A stretch of DNA of 64,000 nucleotides from Solibacillus cecembensis (GCF_001439635.1 NZ_LMBZ01000016.1:62001-126000), one strand, 5' to 3'. Counted from the first letter of the stretch, positions 36,000-46,715 are shown. Numbers and translations are program-made. Notes: generated from the sequence alone by a model not told the origin.

Positions 36000-36038
36000 G
36001 AAAAACTTTTGATTCATAGAAACAAAGGAGTGACCAGC

Positions 36039-37451
36039 ATGGCGAAAGAATATGATGTCGTTATTTTAGGTGGCGGGACGGGTGGCTATGTTGCTGCCAT
36101 TCGCGCATCGCAATTAGGTTTAAAAACGGCTATTGTGGAAAGTGGGAAGCTTGGGGGCACATGCTTACATGCAGGGTGCATTCCAACGAAAGCATTGCTT
36201 AGAAGTGCCGAAGTATATGCACAATCAAAACGTGCCGATGAATTTGGTATCGAAATACAGCAAACCGTCCTTAATTTCGGCAAAGTTCAAGCACGCAAGG
36301 AAACGGTTGTTGAACAATTGTATAAAGGTGTTCAGCATTTGATGAAAAAAGGGAAAATTGATGTTTATAACGGCTATGGTCGCATTTTAGGACCTTCCAT
36401 CTTTTCGCCAATGCCAGGGACAATTTCTGTTGAAATGAATGATGGTTCTGAAAATGAAATGCTCATTCCAAAAAACGTTATCATTGCAACGGGTTCTAGA
36501 CCGAGAAAGCTTGCAGGTGTCGATATTGATGGCCAAACGATTTTTACATCGGATGAATTTTTGAACATTACGGAACTGCCAAAATCCATCATTATTGTAG
36601 GTGGGGGTGTGATCGGTATTGAATGGGCGTCGATGTTGCATGATTTTGATGTAGACGTCACGATTATCGAAGTAGGGCCGCGTATTTTACCGACAGAGGA
36701 CCGCGATATTTCAACGGAAATGATGAAGCTGTTAACGAAGCGCGGCATTAAAATTTATACGAATGTCGAGTTAAATCCTGAAAATATTTCGAAATCGGAT
36801 GGGCTTGTAACGGTGAAGCTTTCAGGATTAGAGCTGACAGCTGAAGCGATGTTACTGTCGATTGGTAGACAAGCGAATGTTGAAAATTTTGGCATTGACA
36901 ATACGGAAATTGAAATTGAAAATGGCGTTATTCAAGTAAATGAGTCATTTCAAACGAAGGAAAACCATATTTATGCGATAGGGGATGTGATCGGCGGTAT
37001 GCAGCTAGCGCATGTTGCCTCACATGAAGGGATTTCGGCAGTGGAGCATATTGCTGGTGTACATCATATCCCGTTCCATTATGCGAATGTCGCACGAGGC
37101 GTATACAGCTATCCGGAAATTGCGAGTGTTGGTTTAACGGAAGAACAGGCAAAAAACCAAGGCTATAAAATTAAAACGGCCACTTTCCCGTTTAAAGCGA
37201 TAGGCAAAGCAATCGTTTACGGAGAGACGAATGGTTTTGTGAAAGTGATTGCGGATGAAGAAACGAATGATGCAATTGGTTTCCATTTAATTGGTCCACA
37301 CGCAACCGATTTAATTTCAGAAGCAGCACTTAGTCTCTTTTTAAATGCTTCACCGTGGGAAGTGGGTCAGATGGTTCACCCGCATCCAACATTGAGTGAA
37401 GTCATTGGTGAAGCGGCATTAGCAGTTGAAGGTAAGGCGATTCATTATTAA
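36039..37451 (+). CDS. lpdA: Dihydrolipoyl dehydrogenase (E3) of the branched-chain 2-oxo acid complex
   Basis: 470 aa. E3 reoxidises the lipoyl groups of E2 using FAD and NAD. Visible are the FAD-binding GGGTGGYVAAIRASQLG, the redox pair in GGTCLHAGCIPTKALL (Cys-x4-Cys), the NAD-binding VGGGVIGIEWASML and the C-terminal His-Pro HPHPTLSEVIGEA. The start ATG 36039 is set by AAAGGAGTG; the frame is open to 36009 without a site. The position in the bkd cluster points to the branched-chain complex (lpdV/bkdC in other species). A dispersed repeat copy begins at its stop codon. Confidence 0.94.
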   Translation: MAKEYDVVILGGGTGGYVAAIRASQLGLKTAIVESGKLGGTCLHAGCIPTKALLRSAEVYAQSKRADEFGIEIQQTVLNFGKVQARKETVVEQLYKGVQHLMKKGKIDVYNGYGRILGPSIFSPMPGTISVEMNDGSENEMLIPKNVIIATGSRPRKLAGVDIDGQTIFTSDEFLNITELPKSIIIVGGGVIGIEWASMLHDFDVDVTIIEVGPRILPTEDRDISTEMMKLLTKRGIKIYTNVELNPENISKSDGLVTVKLSGLELTAEAMLLSIGRQANVENFGIDNTEIEIENGVIQVNESFQTKENHIYAIGDVIGGMQLAHVASHEGISAVEHIAGVHHIPFHYANVARGVYSYPEIASVGLTEEQAKNQGYKIKTATFPFKAIGKAIVYGETNGFVKVIADEETNDAIGFHLIGPHATDLISEAALSLFLNASPWEVGQMVHPHPTLSEVIGEAALAVEGKAIHY

Positions 37452-37582
37452 CTTGATTCAGTGGGGGGCAACCCCCCAGCTGAATCAAGTTAAGCCCCGG
37501 CGGATGTCACAGATTTTTAAGGGTAGTTTTTCGAGCAAGCTCGAAAAAAATCTGGACGCAATTACGCCGAGGCGTAATTGAT
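37451..37582 (+). repeat. Dispersed hairpin repeat, complete copy in the lpdA-bkdAA gap
   Basis: Three consecutive hairpins are seen. First, ACTTGATTCAG...CTGAATCAAGT with an inner TGGGGGG/CCCCCCA stem. Second, AGATTTTT...TTTTTCGAGC/GCTCGAAAAA...AATCT. Third, CAATTACGCC/GGCGTAATTG. The linker GCCCCGGCGGATGTCAC lies between the first two. It fills the gap exactly from the lpdA stop to the bkdAA ribosome site. Confidence 0.85.
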
Positions 37583-37601
37583 AAGGGAGGAGCTGTTTTG
37601 T

Positions 37602-38612
37602 GTGAATGAAACGGGAGTAACGCATGATCAATTAGGTTTAACGGAGGAAGATGTCCTAAAAATGTACGAAACAATGCTGCTTGCGCGACGAATTGACGAG
37701 CGCATGTGGTTATTAAATCGTGCTGGGAAAATTCCTTTTGTTATTTCTTGTCAAGGTCAGGAAGCCGCTCAAGTAGGTGCTGCATTTGCGCTGGATAATC
37801 AAAAAGACTATATCGCACCGTATTACCGTGATATGGGCGTCGTTTTACATTTTGGCATGACGGCAAAGGATTTAATGCTGTCTGCGTTTGCTAAAGCAGA
37901 GGATCCAAATTCTGGTGGGCGTCAAATGCCGGGACATTTTGGGCAGAAGAAAAATCGAATTTTAACGGGTTCTTCTCCTGTTACGACACAAGTACCACAT
38001 GCAGTTGGGGTGGCGCTTGCAGGTCGTTTACAACAAAAGGATTTCATCACATTTGTGACGCTTGGTGAAGGTTCTTCTAACCAAGGGGATTTCCATGAAG
38101 GGGCCAATTTTGCGGGCGTTCATAAATTGCCGGTCATTATTATGGTGGAAAATAACCAATATGCGATTTCGGTGCCAGTAGAGCGTCAACTCGGCTGTGC
38201 AAAGGTATCGGATCGCGGTATTGGTTACGGAATGCCTGGTGTCACAGTGGACGGAAAAAATCCGCTTGAAGTGTATAAAGTGGTGAAAGAGGCAGCGGAC
38301 CGAGCACGTAATGGCGAGGGACCTTCTTTAATTGAAGCGGTCACATTCCGTTTGACGGCACACTCGTCGGATGATGATGACCGTCAATACCGTACGGCGG
38401 AAGATATCGCAGAAGGGCGCGAAAAAGATCCGATTTTACTTTTTGAAAAGTATATAAAGTATGCAGGCATTGCGGATGAAGCTTGGTTCGAGCAAATCAA
38501 TGAGCAACTGATGATCATTGTGAACGAGGCGACGGATTATGCAGAGGCCGCTCCTTATGCAGCACCTGAGGATGCACTGAAATATGTTTTCGCGGAAGGA
38601 GATGAAGCATAA
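37602..38612 (+). CDS. bkdAA: Branched-chain 2-oxoacid dehydrogenase E1 alpha subunit
   Basis: 336 aa. With BkdAB it forms the thiamine-diphosphate E1 that decarboxylates 2-oxo acids from leucine, valine and isoleucine. The ThDP motif runs from GEGSSNQGDFHEGANFAG to VENNQYAIS. The phosphorylation-loop region TAHSSDDDDRQYR, typical of BCKDH E1-alpha, is present. GTG 37602 is preferred because GGGAGGAG (37585-37592) stands nine bases before it; the in-frame TTG 37578 lies inside the repeat's last hairpin. The stop overlaps bkdAB by one base. Confidence 0.94.
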   Translation: MNETGVTHDQLGLTEEDVLKMYETMLLARRIDERMWLLNRAGKIPFVISCQGQEAAQVGAAFALDNQKDYIAPYYRDMGVVLHFGMTAKDLMLSAFAKAEDPNSGGRQMPGHFGQKKNRILTGSSPVTTQVPHAVGVALAGRLQQKDFITFVTLGEGSSNQGDFHEGANFAGVHKLPVIIMVENNQYAISVPVERQLGCAKVSDRGIGYGMPGVTVDGKNPLEVYKVVKEAADRARNGEGPSLIEAVTFRLTAHSSDDDDRQYRTAEDIAEGREKDPILLFEKYIKYAGIADEAWFEQINEQLMIIVNEATDYAEAAPYAAPEDALKYVFAEGDEA

Positions 38613-39595
38613 TGCCTGTGATTTCCTATATTGATGCGATTAATCTTGCTATGAAAGAAGAGATGGAACGAGATGACCGCGTTTTTATTTTAGGTGAGGA
38701 TGTTGGGCGTAAAGGCGGCGTTTTTAAAGCGACTGCTGGTTTGTATGACCAATTTGGTGAGTACCGAGTATTAGATACCCCGCTTGCAGAAAGTGCCATT
38801 GCAGGTGTGGCTATTGGTGCGGCGATGTATGGTATGCGTCCAATCGCTGAAATGCAATTTGCTGATTTTATTATGCCAGCAGTGAATCAAATTGTTTCGG
38901 AAGCGGCTAAAATTCGTTACCGTTCGAATAATGATTGGGACTGTCCAATCGTTGTCCGTGCTCCTTTTGGGGGCGGAATTCATGGCGCGCTCTATCACTC
39001 GCAATCCGTTGAAGCATTATTTGCAGGGACACCTGGTTTAAAAATCGTTATTCCGTCCACACCGTATGATGCAAAGGGCTTATTAAAGGCGGCAATCCGT
39101 GACCCAGACCCGGTATTATTTTTCGAACATAAGCGGGCATACCGTTTAATTAAAGGGGAAGTACCGACCGATGATTACACGATTCCGATTGGTAAGGCGG
39201 ATGTGAAGCGTCAAGGGGACGATGTGACGGTCATTACGTATGGTTTGGCGGTCCATTTCGCATTGCAAGCAGCAGAACGTCTAGCGAAAGATGGCATTGA
39301 AACGCATATTTTAGATTTGCGCACGGTGTATCCTTTAGACCAAGAAGCGATTATTGAAGCGGCGAAAAAAACTGGGAAAATCTTGCTCATTACGGAAGAT
39401 AATAAGGAGGGTAGCATCATCAGTGAGGTCGCGGCCATTATTGCCGAGCATTGCCTCTTTGATTTAGATGCGCCAATAAAGCGATTAGCAGGGCCAGATG
39501 TGCCAGCTATGCCTTATGCGCCAACAATGGAAAAGTTCTTTATGATCAATCCTGAAAAAGTAGAGCGCGCCATTCGTGAACTAGCCGCGTTTTAA
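38612..39595 (+). CDS. bkdAB: Branched-chain 2-oxoacid dehydrogenase E1 beta subunit
   Basis: 327 aa. It is the transketolase-like beta subunit of E1. Typical segments are FILGEDVGRKGGVFKATAGL, DTPLAESAIAGVAIGAA, RAPFGGGIHGALYHSQSVE and LDLRTVYPLDQEAII. GGAAGGAG at the end of bkdAA serves as ribosome site, and ATG 38612 overlaps its stop. A second, enlarged copy of the dispersed repeat starts at its own stop codon and separates it from bkdB. Confidence 0.95.
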   Translation: MPVISYIDAINLAMKEEMERDDRVFILGEDVGRKGGVFKATAGLYDQFGEYRVLDTPLAESAIAGVAIGAAMYGMRPIAEMQFADFIMPAVNQIVSEAAKIRYRSNNDWDCPIVVRAPFGGGIHGALYHSQSVEALFAGTPGLKIVIPSTPYDAKGLLKAAIRDPDPVLFFEHKRAYRLIKGEVPTDDYTIPIGKADVKRQGDDVTVITYGLAVHFALQAAERLAKDGIETHILDLRTVYPLDQEAIIEAAKKTGKILLITEDNKEGSIISEVAAIIAEHCLFDLDAPIKRLAGPDVPAMPYAPTMEKFFMINPEKVERAIRELAAF

Positions 39596-39772
39596 CTTGA
39601 TTCAGTAGAATCAAGTTAAGCCCCGGGGCGGATGTCACAGATTTTTAATGTGTTTTAAAGAGGAAGTCAGCCTAAAAAACGTCACGTCGTGTGACAACGG
39701 CTGACTGACCCACGTCCTGTGGGCCCGAGCTCGAAAAAATCTGGACGCAATCACGCTGAGGCGTAATTGAAT
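39595..39772 (+). repeat. Dispersed hairpin repeat, enlarged copy in the bkdAB-bkdB gap
   Basis: The outer parts match the 37451 copy (ACTTGATTCA.../TGAATCAAGT, GCGGATGTCACAGATTTTT, GAGCTCGAAAAAATCTGGACG, the final CGCTGAGGCG hairpin). The centre is replaced by two further hairpins: AGTCAGCC/GGCTGACT (39665-39706, with inner GTCAC/GTGAC) and CCCAC/GTGGG (39709-39723). Confidence 0.82.
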
Positions 39773-39793
39773 TGATTTGTAGGGGGATGCCAA

Positions 39794-41131
39794 ATGACGA
39801 TTCAAAATATTACAATGCCACAATTAGGTGAAAGTGTGACGGAAGGCAAAATCGATAGTTGGTTAGTGAAAGTGGGCGACAAGGTAAATAAATATGACCC
39901 AATCGCGGAAGTAACGACCGATAAAGTAAATGCCGAAATTCCGTCCTCCTTTACTGGAATTGTGAAAGAATTGATTGCAATAGAAGGCGAAACATTACCA
40001 GTAGGTGCGATTGTTTGCTCCATCGAAGTAGAGGGCGCAGAACCACAGCAAGTACCAGCAGCAAGCAGTTCAAATGTTAGCTCAGCCATTTTAAATGCAG
40101 GGGTGCAACGACAACAGTCACAACCACCAGTAGTAGTGGAAACGCCTGACAAGAGCGAGCGTCCTAAACGTGCGGTCGGTCGTTTTTCACCGGCAGTGCT
40201 GTTATTAGCCTCGCAAAATAATGTGGATTTAGCACATGTACAAGGAACAGGACTTGAAAACCGCATTACACGAAAAGATGTGGAAGCATATATTGCGGCT
40301 GGAAAACCTGAGCCTCAAACAGAGGAACGCCCACAACTACAAGTGGTCGAGCAACAACAACACGTGCCAGAAAAAGTGAGCGCGCCAGATGTAGCGCCGA
40401 GCCGTTCGGAAAGTGTCACGACGGCTTCAGGGGATATTGAAATTCCGATTACATCTGTACGCAAGGCCATCGCGAAGAACATGGTGCGCAGTTCACTTGA
40501 AATTCCACATGCTTGGATGATGATGGAAGTTGATGTGACGGAGCTTGTCGAATATCGTGACAGCATTAAATCGGAGTTCAAGCAAAAAGAAGGCTTTAAT
40601 TTAACGTACTTTGCCTTTTTCTTAAAGGCCGTCTCGCAAGCTTTAAAAGAATATCCGCTCATCAATTCCGTTTGGGCAGAGGATAAAATTATTCAAAAGA
40701 AAAATATCAATTTATCCATTGCTGTTGCGACGGATGATGCGTTATTCGTGCCAGTGATTAAAAATGTCGACGAAAAATCAATCAAAGGCATTGCCAAGGA
40801 AATTCACGAACTTTCTACAATTGTGCGAAATGGTAAGTTAAAAATGGACCATATACAAGGTGGAACGTTTACGGTAAATAATACCGGTTCATTTGGTTCA
40901 ATCCAATCTATGGGAATTATTAATTATCCACAAGCAGCCATTTTGCAGGTGGAAAGTATTGTAAAAAAACCTGTCATAGTACAGGGGAATATGATTGCAC
41001 CACGCCATATTGTGAATTTATGTTTGTCATTAGATCATCGAATTTTAGATGGGCTAATTTGCGGTAAATTCCTAAGTCGCGTCAAAGAATTACTCGAAAA
41101 TGTCGATAAACAGAAGATGTCAGTCTACTAA
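39794..41131 (+). CDS. bkdB: Branched-chain 2-oxoacid dehydrogenase E2 (dihydrolipoyl acyltransferase)
   Basis: 445 aa. It transfers the acyl group to CoA and forms the core of the complex. Domains in order: a lipoyl domain (residues 1-80, lipoyl Lys in TTDKVNAE), a Pro/Gln-rich linker, the E1/E3-binding domain (~130-170, FSPAVLLLASQNNVDLAHVQ), a second linker, and the acyltransferase domain with the catalytic His in LSLDHRILDG near the C-terminus. GGGGG precedes ATG 39794. A strong terminator follows, so bcd-lpdA-bkdAA-bkdAB-bkdB form one unit. Confidence 0.95.
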   Translation: MTIQNITMPQLGESVTEGKIDSWLVKVGDKVNKYDPIAEVTTDKVNAEIPSSFTGIVKELIAIEGETLPVGAIVCSIEVEGAEPQQVPAASSSNVSSAILNAGVQRQQSQPPVVVETPDKSERPKRAVGRFSPAVLLLASQNNVDLAHVQGTGLENRITRKDVEAYIAAGKPEPQTEERPQLQVVEQQQHVPEKVSAPDVAPSRSESVTTASGDIEIPITSVRKAIAKNMVRSSLEIPHAWMMMEVDVTELVEYRDSIKSEFKQKEGFNLTYFAFFLKAVSQALKEYPLINSVWAEDKIIQKKNINLSIAVATDDALFVPVIKNVDEKSIKGIAKEIHELSTIVRNGKLKMDHIQGGTFTVNNTGSFGSIQSMGIINYPQAAILQVESIVKKPVIVQGNMIAPRHIVNLCLSLDHRILDGLICGKFLSRVKELLENVDKQKMSVY

Positions 41132-41139
41132 AAGCACCT

Positions 41140-41176
41140 AGAAAGCCTGTAGTTTCGGGCTTTCTTTATTTTTTTT
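41140..41176 (+). terminator. Intrinsic terminator of the bkd operon
   Basis: AGAAAGCC pairs with GGCTTTCT (41159-41166) around a short loop, followed by TTATTTTTTTTT. Confidence 0.88.
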
Positions 41177-41251
41177 TCTTTATTATCAGAACATTCTCGG
41201 GTAATATATAGTACAGGAATAGAACAAGGGGGGAAGCTACATAGCGTCCAT

Positions 41252-42943
41252 ATGACAACCAATATGAAAGATATTGAATTTCAATCAACGAGTTATGAAC
41301 AATGGCAAGAAGAAGCAGTAAAAGCTTTGAAGGGGAAACCATTCGAATCATTATTCACAAAAACAATCGACAATATTACGTTAGAGCCTCTTTATACACA
41401 ACAAACATTAATTGAAAAATTAGGTGAACAATTAGAAAAACAAGTTTCCACGATTCGTACATTAACAAAAGAATCGGATTTTGCAGTAGCGCAGCAAATT
41501 GTTGGGGAAGATGCGGCAAGTTTCTTTGCAAACTTACAAGAAAGCCTAGCTCGTGGCAATGATGTCATCACAATCAATAGCCAAGTTGCTTTCGAATGGA
41601 ATGAAGAAGCACTTGAACAATTAGCTGATTTTTTAACTGAATATTCATTTAAACTGAATGTACAATCAACTACTGATCAATTATTAAGCGTTTTCACAAA
41701 AATTGAAGAAGCAAAACGTGCGACTGTAGAAGGCTATATTATTGCACCTGAAGCGGTTGAATTAGCAGATTATCCAAATGTGCGTACATATGCAGCGGAT
41801 ACAATTCCGTTTCACAACAAAGGCGCAAATGCGGTACAAGAACTAGCGATTGCCTTAGCGCAAGCAGCTCAATTTGCAAATAGCGTGGAAGACTTCAAAG
41901 CATTTGAAAGCAAATTCTTTGTGAACTTCGCAATTGATACACAGTTCTTCTCAGAAGTTGCGAAAATTCGTGCATTTAAAGTGTTGTGGAAAGCATTTGC
42001 TTCAGCATTCGGCACTGAAGCAAGCGCTGTCCCAGTAGTAGTCGAAACATCTGTACGCAGTTTTTCAAAGCTAGATGTTTATGTAAACTTACTACGTGCA
42101 GGTAATGAAGCATTCGCAGCAGCAATTGGTGGCGCGGATGTAGTAACAGTCCATCCACATGATTGCTTAACAAAATCAACAGAGCAATCGGTTCGTATCG
42201 CGCGTAACGTGTCCCTCGTTACGAAAGAGGAATCACATGTATTAAATGTCCTTGATCCTGCTGGTGGCTCGTACTTTGTAGAGTCGTTAACAGCGGATTT
42301 TGTGAAAGAAGCGTGGGCATTATTCCTTGAAATCGAGCTAGCAGGTGGTTTGGATGCATATACAGCCCTGCAATCTGATATTGACGCGGTTTACAGTAAG
42401 CGCATTCAAGCGGTAGAAACACGCAAGCATTCATTAATTGGCACAAATATTTATGCGAACCGAGTGGATGCAATCGGAACAGTTGATAACGCACAATTTA
42501 CGGATGTGAAACGTTTAGCTATTCCATTTGAAGATTTACGTGCAAACTTCGCGCAAGCAGGTGTGAAAGTAGCTATTTTAACGTTTGGTACACTTAAAAA
42601 TTACAAGCCACGTGCTGATTTTGTACAAGGCTTCTTTGCAACAGCAGGTGTAGTCGCTGAGCAAACAGAAGGCTTCACGTCAATTTACGATGCGGAAAAA
42701 TGGTTAGCGGATGCGGCATTTGATTATGTTGTGATCGCAGCGACCGATGAAGATACGAAAGCATTAGTTCCGGCATTATTAGAAGGCAAACGTTCTACTG
42801 TTGTATTAGATGCAGCGGGTAAATATAAAGAAGACGAAGCGGCTTGGACAGCAAACGGCTTAAACGGCTTTATTTTTGCAGGTCAAAACATAGTTGAAAA
42901 GTTGAACAGCGTAGTAGCGAGCGTGAAGGGGGTACAACAATGA
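41252..42943 (+). CDS. mutA: Methylmalonyl-CoA mutase small (beta) subunit
   Basis: 563 aa. It is the non-catalytic subunit of heterodimeric adenosylcobalamin-dependent methylmalonyl-CoA mutase. It has the mutase barrel ([42 protein letters not shown] in pieces, [11 protein letters not shown]) and a C-terminal Rossmann-like domain without the cobalamin DxHxxG motif, as expected for the small subunit. ATG 41252 is the only good start, yet the ribosome site AAGGGGGG ends about 18 nt before it, which is unusually far. It overlaps mutB by 4 nt. Confidence 0.93.
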   Translation: MTTNMKDIEFQSTSYEQWQEEAVKALKGKPFESLFTKTIDNITLEPLYTQQTLIEKLGEQLEKQVSTIRTLTKESDFAVAQQIVGEDAASFFANLQESLARGNDVITINSQVAFEWNEEALEQLADFLTEYSFKLNVQSTTDQLLSVFTKIEEAKRATVEGYIIAPEAVELADYPNVRTYAADTIPFHNKGANAVQELAIALAQAAQFANSVEDFKAFESKFFVNFAIDTQFFSEVAKIRAFKVLWKAFASAFGTEASAVPVVVETSVRSFSKLDVYVNLLRAGNEAFAAAIGGADVVTVHPHDCLTKSTEQSVRIARNVSLVTKEESHVLNVLDPAGGSYFVESLTADFVKEAWALFLEIELAGGLDAYTALQSDIDAVYSKRIQAVETRKHSLIGTNIYANRVDAIGTVDNAQFTDVKRLAIPFEDLRANFAQAGVKVAILTFGTLKNYKPRADFVQGFFATAGVVAEQTEGFTSIYDAEKWLADAAFDYVVIAATDEDTKALVPALLEGKRSTVVLDAAGKYKEDEAAWTANGLNGFIFAGQNIVEKLNSVVASVKGVQQ

Positions 42944-45090
42944 GTAAAGCAAATTTTAATTCCGTTGTGATTGAAGACGTTTTAAATCAAGAGCAGCGAA
43001 CTTCAACAGGCTCGTTTCTGACAAACGAAGGCATCGAAGTAAAATCGGTTTATAATGCTGAAGATATTCAAGATGTTAAACATATAAAAGATGTAGCAGG
43101 GATTGCGCCAAATACACGTGGACCTTACCCAACGATGTATGTAGCGCGTCCGTGGACAGTACGTCAATATGCAGGTTTCTCAACTGCTGAGGAATCGAAT
43201 GCCTTTTACCGCCGTAACTTAGCGATGGGACAAAAAGGGTTATCAGTTGCCTTTGACTTAGCAACACACCGCGGCTATGACTCTGATCACCCACGTGTAA
43301 AAGGTGACGTAGGTAAAGCTGGGGTAGCGATTGATTCGATAGAGGACATGAAAATTTTATTTGCGGGCATTCCGTTAGATCAAATGTCGGTTTCCATGAC
43401 GATGAATGGCGCGGTATTACCAATTTTAGCATTTTATATTGTTGCGGCAGAAGAGCAAGGCGTATCACCAGATAAACTTGCGGGTACGATTCAAAATGAT
43501 ATTTTAAAAGAATATATGGTGCGTAATACGTATATTTATCCACCTGCAATGTCGATGAAAATTATTGCCGATATTTTTGAATTTACAGCGAAACATATGC
43601 CAAAATTCAACTCGATTTCGATTTCGGGCTATCATATTCAAGAAGCTGGTGCGACAAATGATATCGAGCTAGCTTATACACTTGCAGACGGTCTAGAATA
43701 CGTACGTACTGGTTTAAAAGCTGGAATTGATATTGATGCCTTTGCACCACGTTTATCATTCTTCTGGGCGATCGGCATGAATTATTATATGGAAATTGCG
43801 AAAATGCGTGCAGCACGTCGTATTTGGGCGCAAATGATGTCAACATTCAATCCGAAAAATTCAAAGACATTAGCTTTACGTACGCATTCACAAACATCTG
43901 GCTGGTCTTTAACAGAGCAAGATCCATTCAATAACGTGACACGTACATTAATCGAAGCGAACGCAGCAGCCATGGGCCATACGCAATCACTTCATACGAA
44001 CGCATTAGATGAAGCAATTGCATTACCGACTGACTTCTCTGCACGAATTGCACGTAATACACAGCTTTTCTTACAGGAAGAAACGGGAATGACAAAAGTA
44101 ATCGATCCATGGGGCGGCTCTTATTATGTTGAGAAATTAACAGAAGAGTTAACAGAAAAAGCATGGGCATTAATTGAGGAAATTGAAGAACTTGGTGGTA
44201 TGGCGAAAGCGATTGAAACAGGCCTACCAAAAATGAAAGTTGAGGAAGCAGCGGCAAAACGTCAAGCGAAAATCGACTCAAAAACAGAAACAATTGTTGG
44301 TGTAAATAAATTCCGTTTAGCAGAAGAGGAGCCAATTGATATTTTAGATATCGACAACGCCCTTGTACGTGACCAACAAATTGAACGCTTAAACACAATG
44401 AAAACAGACCGTGATGAAGCAGAAGTACAAAAACATTTAGCACGTTTAACAAAAGCTGCGAAAGATGGCGGGGAAAACCTTTTAGCTGTTGCGGTAGATG
44501 CGGCTCGTGCGCGTGCTTCATTAGGCGAAATTTCGGATGCAATTGAAGTGGTATCAGGACGTCATAAAGCAATTATTCGTTCGATTTCGGGCGTATACTC
44601 TGCGAACTTCTCGGATAATGAAATGATTAAAGAAGTGAAGGACATGACAGAGGGCTTCATTGAAAATGAAGGGCGTCGTCCACGTATTTTAGTGGCGAAA
44701 ATGGGTCAAGATGGGCATGACCGCGGTGCGAAAGTAATCGCAACAGGCTATGCAGACTTAGGTTTTGACGTGGATATTTCACCATTATTCATGACGCCAG
44801 AAGAAACAGCACAAATGGCCAATGAAAACGATGTCCACTGTGTCGGCGTATCAAGCTTAGCGGCAGGACATAAAACACTTGTACCAGAGTTAGTAGCAGA
44901 GCTGAAAAAATTAGGTCGAGAAGATATTATCGTTATTTGTGGCGGGGTTATCCCAGCACAAGACTATGATTTCCTATACGAATCAGGTGCAGCTGCTATT
45001 TTCGGTCCTGGTACAGTCATTCCAGTATCAGCAATTAAAATTATCGAAGAAATCTACAAAAAGCTTGGCTACGAGGAAGTGGCAGAATAA
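42940..45090 (+). CDS. mutB: Methylmalonyl-CoA mutase large (alpha) subunit
   Basis: 716 aa. The catalytic subunit converts (R)-methylmalonyl-CoA to succinyl-CoA with adenosylcobalamin. The substrate barrel has [26 protein letters not shown] and [10 protein letters not shown]. The C-terminal B12 domain has the cobalt-ligating His593 in [10 protein letters not shown], followed by [14 protein letters not shown] and [13 protein letters not shown]. It overlaps mutA (ATGA) and the downstream meaB by one base. This connects valine and isoleucine breakdown, via propionyl-CoA, to the citric acid cycle. Confidence 0.96.
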   Translation: MSKANFNSVVIEDVLNQEQRTSTGSFLTNEGIEVKSVYNAEDIQDVKHIKDVAGIAPNTRGPYPTMYVARPWTVRQYAGFSTAEESNAFYRRNLAMGQKGLSVAFDLATHRGYDSDHPRVKGDVGKAGVAIDSIEDMKILFAGIPLDQMSVSMTMNGAVLPILAFYIVAAEEQGVSPDKLAGTIQNDILKEYMVRNTYIYPPAMSMKIIADIFEFTAKHMPKFNSISISGYHIQEAGATNDIELAYTLADGLEYVRTGLKAGIDIDAFAPRLSFFWAIGMNYYMEIAKMRAARRIWAQMMSTFNPKNSKTLALRTHSQTSGWSLTEQDPFNNVTRTLIEANAAAMGHTQSLHTNALDEAIALPTDFSARIARNTQLFLQEETGMTKVIDPWGGSYYVEKLTEELTEKAWALIEEIEELGGMAKAIETGLPKMKVEEAAAKRQAKIDSKTETIVGVNKFRLAEEEPIDILDIDNALVRDQQIERLNTMKTDRDEAEVQKHLARLTKAAKDGGENLLAVAVDAARARASLGEISDAIEVVSGRHKAIIRSISGVYSANFSDNEMIKEVKDMTEGFIENEGRRPRILVAKMGQDGHDRGAKVIATGYADLGFDVDISPLFMTPEETAQMANENDVHCVGVSSLAAGHKTLVPELVAELKKLGREDIIVICGGVIPAQDYDFLYESGAAAIFGPGTVIPVSAIKIIEEIYKKLGYEEVAE

Positions 45091-46190
45091 TGACGAAAAA
45101 TAATCAAGAGCCAAGCGCTTTATTTGTAATGGAAGGCGTAAAGGGGGGTCATGATGGCATGAATTATTCAAACCCGAAAAAATTCCGCAAAAAAAAGCAG
45201 GAACATCTTGATATTTCGAAATTAGCGGAGCAAGTTCGTGAAGGTGATCGCACTTCCTTAGCGAAGGCGATTACCTTGATCGAAAGTTCGAACAATGTGC
45301 ATAAGGAAGCGGCTCAAAGGCTATTGCAGGAGCTTTTACCTTACACGGGGAATTGTATTCGCATCGGCATTACAGGTGTTCCGGGTGCAGGGAAAAGTAC
45401 CTTCATTGAAGCATTTGGGACGATGCTTAGTAAGGTGGGCAAACGTGTCGCTGTACTTGCGATTGATCCAAGTTCTTCGCTGTCTGGCGGGAGTATTCTT
45501 GGGGACAAAACACGGATGGAGGAGCTCGTGCGTCAACCAAATGCCTTCGTTCGCCCATCACCAAGCGCGGGTACTTTAGGTGGCGTGCATAAAAAATCAC
45601 GTGAAACGATGCTCCTATGCGAGGCAGCAGGCTATGATGTGCTCCTTATTGAAACGGTCGGCGTTGGTCAAAGTGAAACTTATGTGCGCGGTATGGTGGA
45701 TTTCTTCTTGCTGCTCGTGTTGACAGGGGCAGGCGATGAGCTGCAAGGCATGAAAAAGGGGATTATGGAGCTTGCGGATGGCATTATTGTGCATAAGGCG
45801 GACGGGGATAATACTCGTTTTGCCCGTAAAACAATGCAAGAGTATAAGCAAATCCTCCATTTCTTACAGCCGTCTACACCAGGCTGGATGAGTACATCTT
45901 TAACGGTGTCGTCGATGGAGAAGAAGGGGCTTGACGATGTTTGGAATATGTTAATGGAATTTGAGGCGACGGTGAAAAAGTCAAATTATTGGTCAATTCG
46001 CCGTCATGCGCAAACGCGTGATTGGTTCCATTCGATGATTACAGACCACTTAATCGACTCCTTCTATCAAAATTCTGAGCGCAAAAAACAGGTCCGTTCA
46101 TTAGAGGACGATATCTTAAAAGGCCTACTCACTGTAACTCAAGGCGTGAACGCACTTTTTGATGAAAAAAAGGGCGATGAAATGTCATGA
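45090..46190 (+). CDS. meaB: MeaB-type G-protein chaperone of methylmalonyl-CoA mutase
   Basis: 366 aa. MeaB uses GTP to protect the mutase and help load intact cofactor. The P-loop is GITGVPGAGKSTFIEAF, with IDPSSSLSGGSILGDKTRM (switch region), ETVGVGQSE (Walker B-like) and the base-recognition motif as HKAD in place of NKxD. The first 30-40 residues are an extension; a second ribosome site, AAAGGGGGG, lies before internal ATG codons at 45151-45160, so a shorter form starting there is possible. ATG 45090 overlaps the mutB stop and has GAGGAAGTGG upstream. Confidence 0.93.
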   Translation: MTKNNQEPSALFVMEGVKGGHDGMNYSNPKKFRKKKQEHLDISKLAEQVREGDRTSLAKAITLIESSNNVHKEAAQRLLQELLPYTGNCIRIGITGVPGAGKSTFIEAFGTMLSKVGKRVAVLAIDPSSSLSGGSILGDKTRMEELVRQPNAFVRPSPSAGTLGGVHKKSRETMLLCEAAGYDVLLIETVGVGQSETYVRGMVDFFLLLVLTGAGDELQGMKKGIMELADGIIVHKADGDNTRFARKTMQEYKQILHFLQPSTPGWMSTSLTVSSMEKKGLDDVWNMLMEFEATVKKSNYWSIRRHAQTRDWFHSMITDHLIDSFYQNSERKKQVRSLEDDILKGLLTVTQGVNALFDEKKGDEMS

Positions 46191-46257
46191 TTGTGCTTTG
46201 CAGTTCTATGCTTGCACTGCTATGATTAAAGAGTACTTTGAAAGGGGCTAAAAGCTT

Positions 46258-46698
46258 ATGAATATGGATTACGATTTATTTATGCAACAAATGACAACAA
46301 CGGCACGTGCTGAAATGGAAGCAGCAGGCTATGAGCAACTACGTACACCTGAAGAGGTAGAAAATGCGTTTGCTCGCAAAGGTACTACTTTAGTAATGGT
46401 CAACTCGGTATGTGGCTGTGCTGGAGGCATTGCTCGTCCAGCGGCAACGCATTCGGTTCATTATGATAAACGTCCTGACCACCTTGTAACAGTGTTTGCA
46501 GGTCAAGACAAAGAAGCGACAAATGTTGCTCGCCATTTATTTGGTGAAGATCACATTCCTTCATCTCCATCATTTGTATTATTAAAAGATGGACAAGTAG
46601 TGGCTGAAGTAGGTCGTTATGAAATAGAAGGACATGATCCAATGTCTGTTGTAACAAACTTGCAAGGAAACTTCGAAGAATATTGCGAAGAACTATAA
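46258..46698 (+). CDS. brxB: Bacilliredoxin (BrxA/BrxB family, YqiW-like)
   Basis: 146 aa. Bacilliredoxins remove bacillithiol from S-bacillithiolated proteins after oxidative stress. The thioredoxin-like protein has the signature NSVCGCAGG with Cys52-Gly-Cys54 and the downstream [15 protein letters not shown] with the cis-Pro region. yqiW (brxB) lies next to the bkd genes in B. subtilis, which favours BrxB over the paralogue BrxA/YphP. GAAAGGGG precedes ATG 46258. Confidence 0.9.
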   Translation: MNMDYDLFMQQMTTTARAEMEAAGYEQLRTPEEVENAFARKGTTLVMVNSVCGCAGGIARPAATHSVHYDKRPDHLVTVFAGQDKEATNVARHLFGEDHIPSSPSFVLLKDGQVVAEVGRYEIEGHDPMSVVTNLQGNFEEYCEEL

Positions 46699-46715
46699 TT
46701 TTACATGTTGTGTAC

